Shown: positions 1 to 5,182 of the stretch, piece by piece
Layout: each line of letters opens with the position of its first letter
Numbering within the stretch: position 1 is the first letter of the stretch
Assembly (NCBI GenBank): GCA_964354365.1
Contig: CAYGZM010000228.1
Coordinates: forward strand, 1-5,183
Length of the DNA: 5,183 bases
Direction of reading: 5' to 3'
From: CAYGZM01 sp964354365
Lineage (GTDB): Bacteria > Planctomycetota > Phycisphaerae > Sedimentisphaerales > Anaerobacaceae
Position numbers and translations under genes: made by a program
The notes under the pieces: model-generated
The model's input: only the letters and a program-made list of their open reading frames with translations
Told to the model about the DNA's origin: nothing
The model's database searches: none

Positions 1-21
1 ACGATTTTTTCTTTTCTAAGT

Positions 22-111
22 AGGCCTAACCTGCAATTTTGCAGAAGCCTTCTATCCAAAGCAACTAACCGCACCAGTCAGTCCTGCTTAGCCTCCGAAC
101 GCCCCTAAGCA
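22..111 (-). promoter_or_regulatory. Structured leader downstream of the left-edge promoter
   Basis: Within the transcript expected from the promoter at 127-155, TGCTTAG/CTAAGCA (85-91/105-111) forms a 7-bp stem with a 13-nt loop. Further on, AGGC/GCCT with CTGCA/TGCAG (22-50) forms an imperfect hairpin. No start codon or known riboswitch is recognised in what is visible. With the REP-like repeat and the tandem hairpins, this accounts for the otherwise gene-free stretch 1-429. Confidence 0.3.
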
Positions 112-126
112 CGCCGGAAAGCCGCT

Positions 127-155
127 TTTATACAACTTTTTCTCAGAAGTGGCAA
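127..155 (-). promoter_or_regulatory. Good sigma70-like promoter pointing out of the left edge
   Basis: On the minus strand TTGCCA (150-155) and TATAAA (127-132) are separated by exactly 17 bp, each one mismatch from consensus. Transcription would start near 120 and read leftward into a gene beyond position 1, making that gene a separate unit from the NYN gene. Confidence 0.55.
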
Positions 156-253
156 CAAAAAATCCGCAGAATCAGCCCCCAAATCAGCCGCCCCGCCCAC
201 AACCGCACAAACTTCCCCACCCCCAGCAGCCCGTCAACATTGATCTTGTCAGT

Positions 254-303
254 TGTCATTCCTGCGAAACTTGTCCTCGACTTGATCGGGGAGCAGGAAT
301 CCA
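254..303. repeat. REP-like dispersed palindromic repeat
   Basis: ATTCCTGC (258-265) pairs with GCAGGAAT (293-300). Inside, TCCTCGA (274-280) pairs with TCGGGGA (286-292) around a CTTGA loop, with an 8-nt bulge (GAAACTTG) on one side. The TCATTCCTGCGAAA ... GCAGGAATCCA pattern is one I recognise as a common dispersed intergenic repeat of many environmental bacteria. Copy number in this genome cannot be seen from one window. Confidence 0.65.
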
Positions 304-317
304 CAACCCTTAGCCGC

Positions 318-356
318 CTGCTGAGCCAGCAGCACTCACAAATTCAACCGTGAGTG
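318..356. repeat. Two abutting hairpins downstream of the NYN gene
   Basis: CTGCTG-AGC-CAGCAG (318-332) is directly followed by CACTCAC (333-339) pairing with GTGAGTG (350-356). On the minus transcript these lie about 75-110 nt past the NYN stop codon. Neither is followed by a U-run, so they could be a transcript 3'-end stabiliser or Rho-type end rather than an intrinsic terminator. Confidence 0.45.
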
Positions 357-429
357 GCTACCAGCCCTCCCTATGAAACCGCAATATCAGTACCGAAAAC
401 GCACAAAGCGCAGGTAAATCGCCCGCCCC

Positions 430-909
430 CTACTCCTCAATGCCAAAGAATTCAAGCCACTGCTCCGTCTCGCCCTCGCTGAGCCCATTCTTTTTGCCGT
501 TCGGCTCCCTCGGAATCCTCTTCTTCTTGCCCAATTCTCGCTGCACCTCGGCCCAGAACACCTCCGATTTGACCGAGCCGGCCCTTCTGGCGCGCGCCGC
601 CTTTCGCAGCCTCCTGTCGCTGCTGACAACAGTGAGGCTCCGCGGCGCCGTATTCGCGTCTATCTTGCCCTCAATTACCGTATCGGTATCGGTCCCGAAT
701 CCGGCAAAGAGCACCTCCACGCCGTCTATGTTATCGAATTCGCTCTTGTCCCGAGGCCCGGTCCCGTCAAAGATAAGCTCGCCCGCCTGGCCTATCTGCT
801 TTAGGTAGCCACCCACCGCCCGGCACAAGCCCACGTCGGTAATCTCACTCGGCCCCTCCCTCGTCCCGTCCACCGCCCACAACAAGTTATTGCCGTCTAT
901 GATGAACAT
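430..909 (-). CDS. YacP-like NYN domain (PIN-like fold) ribonuclease
   Basis: This is a 159-residue protein beginning with the NYN signature FIIDGNNLLWAV (2-13, Asp5). Further acidic positions fit a metal-binding PIN-like site: Asp48 in LIFDGTG (46-52), Asp74/Asp76 in FGTDTDTVIE (71-80) and Asp98 in TVVSSDRRLRKAARARRAG (93-111). The C-terminal tail is lysine-rich (129-141) and then ends in LSEGETEQWLEFFGIEE. YacP-family proteins include Rae1 of Bacillus subtilis, a ribosome-associated endoribonuclease, so an RNase role is likely, but this protein's target is unknown. The open frame reaches a GTG at 978 just after the upstream stop, but the ATG at 909 has GGAGAG (916-921) 6 nt upstream and coincides with the domain start. 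It is last of the three-gene run. Its link with the two protease-like genes is context only. Confidence 0.82.
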   Translation of the reverse strand: MFIIDGNNLLWAVDGTREGPSEITDVGLCRAVGGYLKQIGQAGELIFDGTGPRDKSEFDNIDGVEVLFAGFGTDTDTVIEGKIDANTAPRSLTVVSSDRRLRKAARARRAGSVKSEVFWAEVQRELGKKKRIPREPNGKKNGLSEGETEQWLEFFGIEE

Positions 910-982
910 CCCGCACTCTCCATTCTCTTTCACGATATCGTCAACATACCCCACCGCCCTGCCGCACCAGCCGAACACAGCC

Positions 983-1543
983 TCATTGCATAAATCCTTT
1001 AACAGCTATTGCCAGCCCCGGCAGCAGATTGTGAAGCATGTGAATAAGAGAAGTCACGCACACCGCGTGTCGCCACGACCTTTGCCGCCACGCCAGATAT
1101 GAACAAGAAAAAACGAAGAACGGCCAGAAGACCACAAGCCCCCACGGCGGGCTGAAAAGCGAGTGCAGACCCGCCCATACACCGCACGACATCGCCGCGA
1201 GGACATATCTTCGCCTGCTGATGAATGACAACACCTTCAATATAACGCCCATTAGCAGCGTCTCAACAACGGGACTCAGCAGCACAATCATACCAAAGTC
1301 GATCACAGGACCAAAGCCGCCCAATTCAGGCCCCGACTCTTCGGTCATCACCCCGGCCGCCCCCAGGCCAAACGAAAGAAGTATGCTCGGCACAAAGCTG
1401 ATAGCCGCCATCACAAGAGCATACTTCCACACCGGAACGTGAATGTTGAACAGAAATGGCTCCTTCTGTTCTCCCGCCGCCCGGGGATCCTTTGCTTCCT
1501 GACCTGCAGAATTCTCACCTGCCGTGTCTGCACAAATAGTCAT
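983..1543 (-). CDS. CPBP (Rce1/CAAX-like) family intramembrane protease
   Basis: This is a 186-residue integral membrane protein. Residues 1-30 are polar and charged and likely cytoplasmic. Hydrophobic segments follow at about 41-62, 79-106, 113-130, 133-150 and 161-182. Three CPBP motifs are seen in order: SPVVETLLMGVIL (90-102, Glu94), WAGLHSLF (123-130, His127) and HMLHNLLP (168-175, His168 with Asn172). The set Glu/His/His/Asn matches the catalytic set of Rce1-type glutamate proteases. The usual EExxxR is reduced to ETxxxM, a variant that lacks the second Glu and the Arg, so activity is less certain. Relatives cleave CAAX proteins in eukaryotes; bacterial members have varied or unknown roles. 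It is downstream of the aspartic protease (40 bp) and upstream of the NYN nuclease (73 bp), so probably co-transcribed. The ATG at 1543 has only a weak GAGAG upstream. Confidence 0.75.
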   Translation of the reverse strand: MTICADTAGENSAGQEAKDPRAAGEQKEPFLFNIHVPVWKYALVMAAISFVPSILLSFGLGAAGVMTEESGPELGGFGPVIDFGMIVLLSPVVETLLMGVILKVLSFISRRRYVLAAMSCGVWAGLHSLFSPPWGLVVFWPFFVFSCSYLAWRQRSWRHAVCVTSLIHMLHNLLPGLAIAVKGFMQ

Positions 1544-1583
1544 AAGAAAAACACTCTCACCTCAGCAGCACACCCACAACTCA

Positions 1584-1940
1584 TCAACACAGCAGCATCC
1601 GCATAGGATTGAGGGTCCGGTCGAATGGATTGAAAACGAGGCCCAGAATCTCCAACGTCACTACGCCCAGCAGGGGTTCATCGCCCTTCTCGCCGAGAAT
1701 CACAGGTGTGTGGGCTTGCCCCTGTGGAAGAATGATATATGCCTCCGATACGGCCCTGTCAACCGTTGTCCCGTCAGCTAAGGCAAATGACACTTTACGC
1801 TGCGGTTTCAAGCAGATCGCCTTCCAGACCTTTTTTGGAAGAAGCGAATACGTTGCTCCGCTGTCAACGAGAAACCTGACCGTTTCCTGCTTCTGCGACG
1901 ACGGCCCTTTCACCTGGCCTTCCACGTACGTAATGCCCAT
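1584..1940 (-). CDS. Retropepsin-like (clan AA) aspartic protease domain protein
   Basis: This is a 118-residue protein with one catalytic-type motif, VRFLVDSGATYSLLP (21-35, Asp26 in DSGA). A flap-like ADGTTV follows (55-60), and near the end a hydrophobic LLGVVTLEILGL (90-101) matches the conserved hydrophobic-Gly element of retropepsins. Having a single Asp motif, it would have to work as a homodimer, as retroviral proteases do. The pattern is that of stand-alone bacterial/archaeal clan AA proteases of unknown substrate. The frame opens nine codons earlier, but the ATG at 1940 has GGAG (1948-1951) exactly 7 nt upstream and begins the beta-strand MGITYVEGQV, so it is preferred. No signal peptide or membrane segment is seen, so it is likely cytoplasmic. 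It is first of a three-gene run, 40 bp before the membrane protease gene. Activity and substrate are inference. Confidence 0.82.
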   Translation of the reverse strand: MGITYVEGQVKGPSSQKQETVRFLVDSGATYSLLPKKVWKAICLKPQRKVSFALADGTTVDRAVSEAYIILPQGQAHTPVILGEKGDEPLLGVVTLEILGLVFNPFDRTLNPMRMLLC

Positions 1941-2003
1941 GATTCTTCTCCATCGCGCTCGGCCCATTTGCGGCTGCTATCGCCACACGGTCTGCTGAGT
2001 CCA

Positions 2004-2016
2004 CAAAACATTATTA
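2004..2016. repeat. 13-bp direct repeat, left copy
   Basis: CAAAACATTATTA is repeated exactly at 2205-2217, 201 bp away. It sits one base outside the left outer arm of the palindromic element, like a target-site duplication, although the spacing to the right arm (4 bases) differs. Confidence 0.7.
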
Positions 2017-2049
2017 ACGTCCCAAAGGTTGGGGCAATCTGGTTGTTCA

Positions 2050-2059
2050 GTTCCGGAAC
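2050..2059. promoter_or_regulatory. 10-bp perfect palindrome, possible operator
   Basis: GTTCCGGAAC is a perfect dyad just left of the inner inverted repeat and inside the larger palindromic element. It has no counterpart in the right arm. It could be a protein-binding site; no regulator family is identified. Confidence 0.2.
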
Positions 2060-2066
2060 AGCCAAT

Positions 2067-2161
2067 AGCGTTTATCGCTTTATCCGCTACCAGCACAACG
2101 GCTCTGGGAGATTCTCGGAGCCGTTTTATTACCTGCTGTCAGCCCTAATGCGATAAACGCT
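2067..2161. repeat. Inner inverted repeat with nested hairpin
   Basis: AGCGTTTATCGC (2067-2078) is the perfect inverse complement of GCGATAAACGCT (2150-2161), extendable to 16 bp with one mismatch. Between the arms, CAGCA/TGCTG and AACGGCTC/GAGCCGTT continue the same hairpin, separated by small internal loops. As RNA from either strand it would fold into one long rod of about 95 nt. Confidence 0.75.
2097..2131 (+). terminator. Hairpin followed by T-rich run (weak plus-strand terminator candidate)
   Basis: AACGGCTC (2097-2104) pairs with GAGCCGTT (2118-2125), a GC-rich 8-bp stem with an inner GAG/CTC pair, followed on the plus strand by TTTTATTA. In form this is an intrinsic terminator, but no plus-strand gene precedes it, and on the minus strand no U-tract follows the stem. 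It may only be the apex of the larger palindrome. Confidence 0.3.
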
Positions 2162-2204
2162 TTCTTACCTGATAGTCTTTTCCCCACAAATCTTGGGACG
2201 ATGC

Positions 2205-2217
2205 CAAAACATTATTA
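2205..2217. repeat. 13-bp direct repeat, right copy
   Basis: This is an exact second copy of CAAAACATTATTA (first at 2004-2016), 4 bases outside the right outer arm of the palindromic element. It overlaps a minus-strand TATAAT box at 2214-2219. Confidence 0.7.
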
Positions 2218-2242
2218 TACAATCTCCGTATCACGATTAAAA
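2214..2242 (-). promoter_or_regulatory. Candidate sigma70-like promoter for the protease operon
   Basis: On the minus strand a perfect TATAAT box is at 2214-2219. Seventeen bases upstream is TTTTAA (2237-2242), a poor -35. The surrounding sequence is AT-rich relative to the genes. If used, transcription would start near 2207 and give a 5' leader of about 270 nt containing the palindromic element before the protease start at 1940. Confidence 0.4.
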
Positions 2243-2295
2243 GCCAAAATTGCGCCCCCAAATCCCTCTGCGGACAACATCACTCCGCTCAACAA

Positions 2296-3615
2296 TCATG
2301 CCTCGAATCGAATCTCTCCCTGGACGATTGTTTTCTCGACCCTGCCCCTGACCTTCCAGCCGTGGTAGGGGCAGTTTCGGCTCTTTGAGCGGAAGGTATT
2401 GACGTCGATCGCGTATTCGGAATCGGGATTTATAATAGTGATATCGGCCTGTTTGCCCTTAGTGAGCGTTCCTTTGTCAATGCCGATTATCCTCGCCGGG
2501 CGATTTGTCATAAGGCTGATCAGGGCGGGCCAGTCCAGAATCCCCGGCTCAATCAGCGCCTTGACATAGAGCCCAAGAGCGCACTCCAAGCTCGCAATCC
2601 CGAACGGCGCCGCAAGGAATTCCAACTCCTTCTCGCTCTGCAGATGCGGCGCATGGTCGGTCGCCAGCGCATCGACCAGCCCTTCGCCGACGGCCCGCCT
2701 CAAGGCCTCGACGTCTTTCGTTCCCCGCAACGGCGGATTGACCTTGTAGTTCGTATCGTATTCGGCGCAGCATTCCTCCGTCAAAAGCAAATGGTGCGGC
2801 GTCGCCTCGCACGTAACCGGCAGCCCATCCGCCTTAGCAGCCCTGATAAGCTCAACTGAACCCGCCGTCGATATATGCTGAGCGTGGTAGCGGACCTTCG
2901 TCTTCCTGATAAGCTGAATATCCCGCCACAGCATCGCCTCTTCGGCCAGGGCATCTATCCCCGGCAGGCCCAGGATCGTCGAAAAGTACCCGGAGTTCAT
3001 CACGCCCTTGCCGGCAAAGGCCTCATCCTCGCAGTGCTGAGCAATAAAAACGTCGAACATCTGGGCATACCTGAGCGCCCGCAGCATAACCGCCGGGTCC
3101 TGCACCCCCCTGCCATCGTCGGTAAAGCCCAGCGCCCCGGCCTCCGCCATCATACCCATCTCCGCAAGCTCCACGCCCTGCAGACCCTTCGTCATCGCCC
3201 CCATCGTATAGACGTGCGTCTTCCTCGCCTTCCTGCCCTTGCGATGCACGTATTCGACATCGGTCTCACTCTCTATAACCGGGTTCGTGTTCGGCATGCA
3301 GACAACCGACGTGAAGCCCGCCGCGACCGCCGCCGCCGACCCGCTCGCAATCGTCTCCTCCTCTTCGTCGCCGGGCTCGCGGAAGTGAACGTGAATGTCA
3401 ATCAAGCCGGGAACCACCAGCTTCCCAGCCGCATCAATAACCGTTCGCCGGTCTTCCGTCCGCTGCCTTCTGTCTCCTGTCTCCTGTCTCCTGTCTTCTA
3501 TCTTCTCCCCTACCTCCGCAATTCGCCCATCGACCACGAGCACATCGCACTTCTGGTCGATCCCATTCGCGGGATCAATTACACGTCCATTCTGTATTAA
3601 AAGGTCCGAACTCAT
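2296..3615 (-). CDS. pyrC: Dihydroorotase (type I, zinc metalloenzyme) with a heptad-repeat insertion
   Basis: The enzyme cyclises carbamoyl aspartate to dihydroorotate, step 3 of UMP synthesis. It is an amidohydrolase-fold cytoplasmic enzyme of 439 residues from the ATG at 3615. Metal ligands appear in family order: H75 and H77 (DIHVHFREPG), the bridging Asp in FTDDGRGV (164-171), H194 (QHCED), H247 (HISTA) and D320 (TDHAPH). CMPNTNPV (106-113) and NPPLRG (293-298) are also conserved, so it should be active. The N-terminal beta domain (SDLLIQNGRVIDPANG) and C-terminal DITIINPD complete the fold. Residues 39-58, normally a short loop before VIDAAGKLVVPG, are an Arg/Glu/Asp-rich insertion made by a 7-bp DNA repeat. 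The frame can extend four codons to a TTG at 3627, but the ATG fits the family better; neither has a clear SD. It starts 29 bp after pyrB stops. Confidence 0.95.
   Translation of the reverse strand: MSSDLLIQNGRVIDPANGIDQKCDVLVVDGRIAEVGEKIEDRRQETGDRRQRTEDRRTVIDAAGKLVVPGLIDIHVHFREPGDEEEETIASGSAAAVAAGFTSVVCMPNTNPVIESETDVEYVHRKGRKARKTHVYTMGAMTKGLQGVELAEMGMMAEAGALGFTDDGRGVQDPAVMLRALRYAQMFDVFIAQHCEDEAFAGKGVMNSGYFSTILGLPGIDALAEEAMLWRDIQLIRKTKVRYHAQHISTAGSVELIRAAKADGLPVTCEATPHHLLLTEECCAEYDTNYKVNPPLRGTKDVEALRRAVGEGLVDALATDHAPHLQSEKELEFLAAPFGIASLECALGLYVKALIEPGILDWPALISLMTNRPARIIGIDKGTLTKGKQADITIINPDSEYAIDVNTFRSKSRNCPYHGWKVRGRVEKTIVQGEIRFEA
3451..3506. repeat. Heptanucleotide tandem array inside pyrC
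   Basis: Eight consecutive 7-bp units run from 3451 to 3506. On the plus strand three central units are identical (GTCTCCT at 3472, 3479 and 3486). The outer units are degenerate: GTCTTCC, GTCCGCT and GCCTTCT on one side, GTCTTCT and ATCTTCT on the other. The minus (coding) strand is almost pure purine with a C about every seventh base. Because 7 is not a multiple of 3, the amino-acid period is also 7, giving EDRRQET, GDRRQRT, EDRRT. Gain or loss of three units keeps frame; one or two units would break pyrC. Confidence 0.92.
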
Positions 3616-3620
3616 TAAAA

Positions 3621-3651
3621 TAATCAATAATCAATCATAAGTAATCAATCA
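3621..3651. repeat. Second heptanucleotide array, pyrB-pyrC junction
   Basis: On the plus strand TAATCAA occurs at 3621 and 3628, a diverged TCATAAG at 3635, TAATCAA again at 3642, then TCA. All units keep a strict 7-bp register. Equivalently, TAATCAATCA occurs at 3628 and 3642. The array covers the end of pyrB, the whole spacer and the upstream edge of pyrC. It occupies the place where a pyrC ribosome-binding site would be expected, and none is obvious there. Confidence 0.75.
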
Positions 3652-4601
3652 CCGGATGCAGCCGCCTGATTCACCAAAAACAACACTGCCATTCGTACCG
3701 CTAGCCCGTTGGTCACCTGTTCGAGGATAACGCTGTTCCGCCCGTCCGCCACTTCGCTTTCCATCTCCAGCCCCCTGTTAATCGGGCCGGGGTGCATCAC
3801 CAAAATACCGGGCTTGGCCTTCTTCATCCGCTCCACCGTCAGCCCGAAGTAATGCGAATACTCCCGTATCGAAGGAAACGGATTGCCGCCGAGCCGCTCA
3901 AACTGAATACGAAGCATATTTATCACATCGACCTCCTCGATAACCTCGTCCAGCGAATAGCTCACCTTCACCGGCAGCTGGTTCACCTCTGCCGGCATCA
4001 GCGTCGGCGGACCGACGAATATCACCTCGGCACCGAGCTTCGTCATCGCCCACATATCGCTCCGCGCGACGCGCGAGTGAGCAATGTCGCCAACAATCGC
4101 TATCTTCAATCCCTCCAGCGTCCCCTTAATCTTGCGAATTGTATAAACATCAAGAAGCCCCTGCGTCGGGTGTTCGCAGAATCCGTCGCCTGCATTGACC
4201 ACACACGCCTTGATATTCCTGCTCAGGAATCTCGGCGCCCCGCCCGCGCTGTGCCGCACCACTACAATATCAATACCCATCGCCTCGAGATTTCGCGCTG
4301 TATCCAGCAGCGTTTCGCCCTTGCTCACCGAGCTGGCCTTCTGCGTGAACTCAATAACATCGGCGCTCAATCGGCTGGCCGCCAACGCAAAGCTTGTTCG
4401 CGTCCGCGTGCTGTCCTCGAAGAAAAGATTCACCACGACCTTGCCCCTCAGCGGCGGCGCCTTCTTAACAGACCGCGTGCTCACCTGCTCGAAGCCCTTG
4501 GCCGTATCAAGAATATAGGTAATCTCCTCCTCGCTCAATTCCCGCAGCCCAAGCAGGCACTTGCGCTCCCACTTCAATTGTTTAGTCTTCCATTTTGCCA
4601 C
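3645..4601 (-). CDS. pyrB: Aspartate carbamoyltransferase catalytic chain
   Basis: The enzyme joins carbamoyl phosphate and aspartate to give carbamoyl aspartate, the committed step of UMP synthesis. The carbamoyl-phosphate loop FFEDSTRTRTSF is at 60-71. The SSVSKGET loop (90-97) supplies the catalytic Ser90/Lys94 pair given by the neighbouring subunit. R116, H144 and Q147 (in HPTQGLLD), R177 (GDIAHSRVARS), R231/Q233 (LRIQFERL) and HPGPINRG (270-277) complete the active site, so all expected residues are present. The motifs resemble the Bacillus-type trimeric enzyme, and no regulatory PyrI gene is seen. The longest frame opens with GTG at 4601 (318 residues) and has only an AGGA 12 nt upstream. 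A TTG at 4577 (310 residues, MKWERKCLLGLRELS) has GGAAG 9 nt upstream and starts nearer to where family similarity begins, so the true start is uncertain. The neighbouring active-type dihydroorotase leaves an ATCase-DHOase complex possible, but this is inference. Confidence 0.96.
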   Translation of the reverse strand: MAKWKTKQLKWERKCLLGLRELSEEEITYILDTAKGFEQVSTRSVKKAPPLRGKVVVNLFFEDSTRTRTSFALAASRLSADVIEFTQKASSVSKGETLLDTARNLEAMGIDIVVVRHSAGGAPRFLSRNIKACVVNAGDGFCEHPTQGLLDVYTIRKIKGTLEGLKIAIVGDIAHSRVARSDMWAMTKLGAEVIFVGPPTLMPAEVNQLPVKVSYSLDEVIEEVDVINMLRIQFERLGGNPFPSIREYSHYFGLTVERMKKAKPGILVMHPGPINRGLEMESEVADGRNSVILEQVTNGLAVRMAVLFLVNQAAASGD

Positions 4602-4621
4602 AGCAGCACAGCATCCTGCAT
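4574..4621 (-). other. Possible 15-codon leader/coupling ORF between pyrR and pyrB
   Basis: In the pyrR-pyrB junction, AAGGA (4630-4634 on the minus strand) lies 8 nt before an ATG at 4621. This is better placed than any SD for the annotated pyrB GTG. The frame encodes MQDAVLLWQNGRLNN and ends at TGA (4574-4576), which overlaps the alternative TTG start of pyrB (4575-4577) as TTGA. It could be a translational-coupling or leader peptide, or the remnant of an older pyrB N-terminus now out of frame. No family is recognised and 15 codons can arise by chance. Confidence 0.25.
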
Positions 4622-4654
4622 TTCGACATTCCTTGTCTGCTTCACGATCCGCCC

Positions 4655-5182
4655 CTACTCTATTACAACCTCGTCCTTCCCGTCCGACTCCACGAATCTC
4701 ACCTGCACCAATTCGCCCGGCGCCGCATCGCTCTTATAGCCGGCGTAATCGGCCTGTATCGGGAACTCCCGCCCGGCCCTGTCAACAAGCACCGCCAGCC
4801 TTATCGCCTTCGGCCGACCCAGGTCAATCAGCGCATCCATCGCCGCCCGCGCCGACCGCCCGGTGTACAAAACGTCATCGACCAGAATTATTATCTTATC
4901 GTTTACGTCAAACCCGATCTCAGTCGTCCGAACCAGTGGTTGGCCGTCTCCCTGCGGCGAATTCAAATCGTCCCGGTACAGCGTGATATCAAGCGTTCCA
5001 CACGGAACCTCCTTACCCAGCTCCTCCGACAGCCGACCGGACAGTCTCTGCGCAAGAACCTCGCCCCTGCTGCGAATGCCAATCGTCGCAATCTCCGCTC
5101 CACCGGCCTTTTCGGACGCAATCCGGGCCGTCAAATCATCGATAATCTTGCCTATCTGCCTGGAATCCAGTATAACCTTCAT
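4655..5182 (-). CDS. pyrR: PyrR: bifunctional pyrimidine operon regulator / uracil phosphoribosyltransferase
   Basis: The 175-residue protein is close to the usual length of about 180 for PyrR. The PRPP-binding loop is at residues 97-111 (core LVDDVLYTGRSA), and the conserved family motif TLDITLYRDDL is at 63-73. The stretches LGRPKAIRLAVLVDRAGREFP (121-141) and QADYAG (143-148) also match PyrR closely. In Bacillus-type systems PyrR senses UMP against PRPP and binds leader RNA of pyr genes to cause attenuation or block translation; many members also convert uracil plus PRPP to UMP in the cytoplasm. It is the first visible gene of a pyrR-pyrB-pyrC operon, 53 bp before pyrB. The ATG ends one base from the window edge, so its ribosome-binding site and operon leader cannot be seen. 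The N-terminus (MKVILDSRQIGKII) aligns with known PyrR starts, so the gene looks complete. Whether regulation here is by RNA binding is inference. Confidence 0.95.
   Translation of the reverse strand: MKVILDSRQIGKIIDDLTARIASEKAGGAEIATIGIRSRGEVLAQRLSGRLSEELGKEVPCGTLDITLYRDDLNSPQGDGQPLVRTTEIGFDVNDKIIILVDDVLYTGRSARAAMDALIDLGRPKAIRLAVLVDRAGREFPIQADYAGYKSDAAPGELVQVRFVESDGKDEVVIE

Larger units (their letters stand above)
2018..2200. mobile_element. MITE-like imperfect palindrome of about 183 bp (tentative)
   Basis: The pyrC-protease gap is organised symmetrically about position 2110. Outer arms CGTCCCAA (2018-2025) and TTGGGACG (2193-2200) are perfect inverse complements and extend imperfectly through a shared GGGG. 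Within them lie a 12-bp inverted repeat (2067-2078/2150-2161), a 5-bp pair (2091-2095/2134-2138) and an 8-bp stem (2097-2104/2118-2125). There is no open frame of note. Size, terminal inverted repeats and flanking direct repeats fit a non-autonomous transposable element, but no transposase family is recognised. The competing reading is a structured leader RNA of the downstream protease operon. Confidence 0.4.

Noticed and set aside
910..978. GTG start at 978 for the NYN nuclease
   Set aside because: The only SD-like GAGG is 2 nt from the GTG, too close; the ATG at 909 has GGAGAG at proper spacing and begins the conserved domain.
2067..2161. Integron attC site
   Set aside because: Length and hairpin shape fit, but the arms lack the GTTRRRY/RYYYAAC core boxes, and no integrase or cassette genes are nearby.
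2270..2288. Terminator after pyrC
   Set aside because: GCGGA/TCCGC makes only a 5-bp stem with a 9-nt loop and no U-run follows on the minus strand.
3451..3506. CRISPR-like repeats
   Set aside because: Units are 7 bp with no spacers; this is a simple tandem array in a coding frame.
2875..3600. Plus-strand open frame of 241 codons opposite pyrC
   Set aside because: Antisense to a convincing dihydroorotase; the product is Arg/Pro-rich with no recognisable domain.
3616..4654. PyrR-binding RNA loop at the pyrR-pyrB or pyrB-pyrC junction
   Set aside because: Both spacers (53 and 29 bp) were read for the UCCnGnGAGG-type loop and none was found; a site, if any, would be upstream of pyrR beyond the window.
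3792..4739. Long plus-strand open frame opposite pyrB (315 codons)
   Set aside because: It is fully antisense to pyrB, whose every motif is intact; the His/Arg/Pro-rich product has no domain and is a GC-driven shadow.
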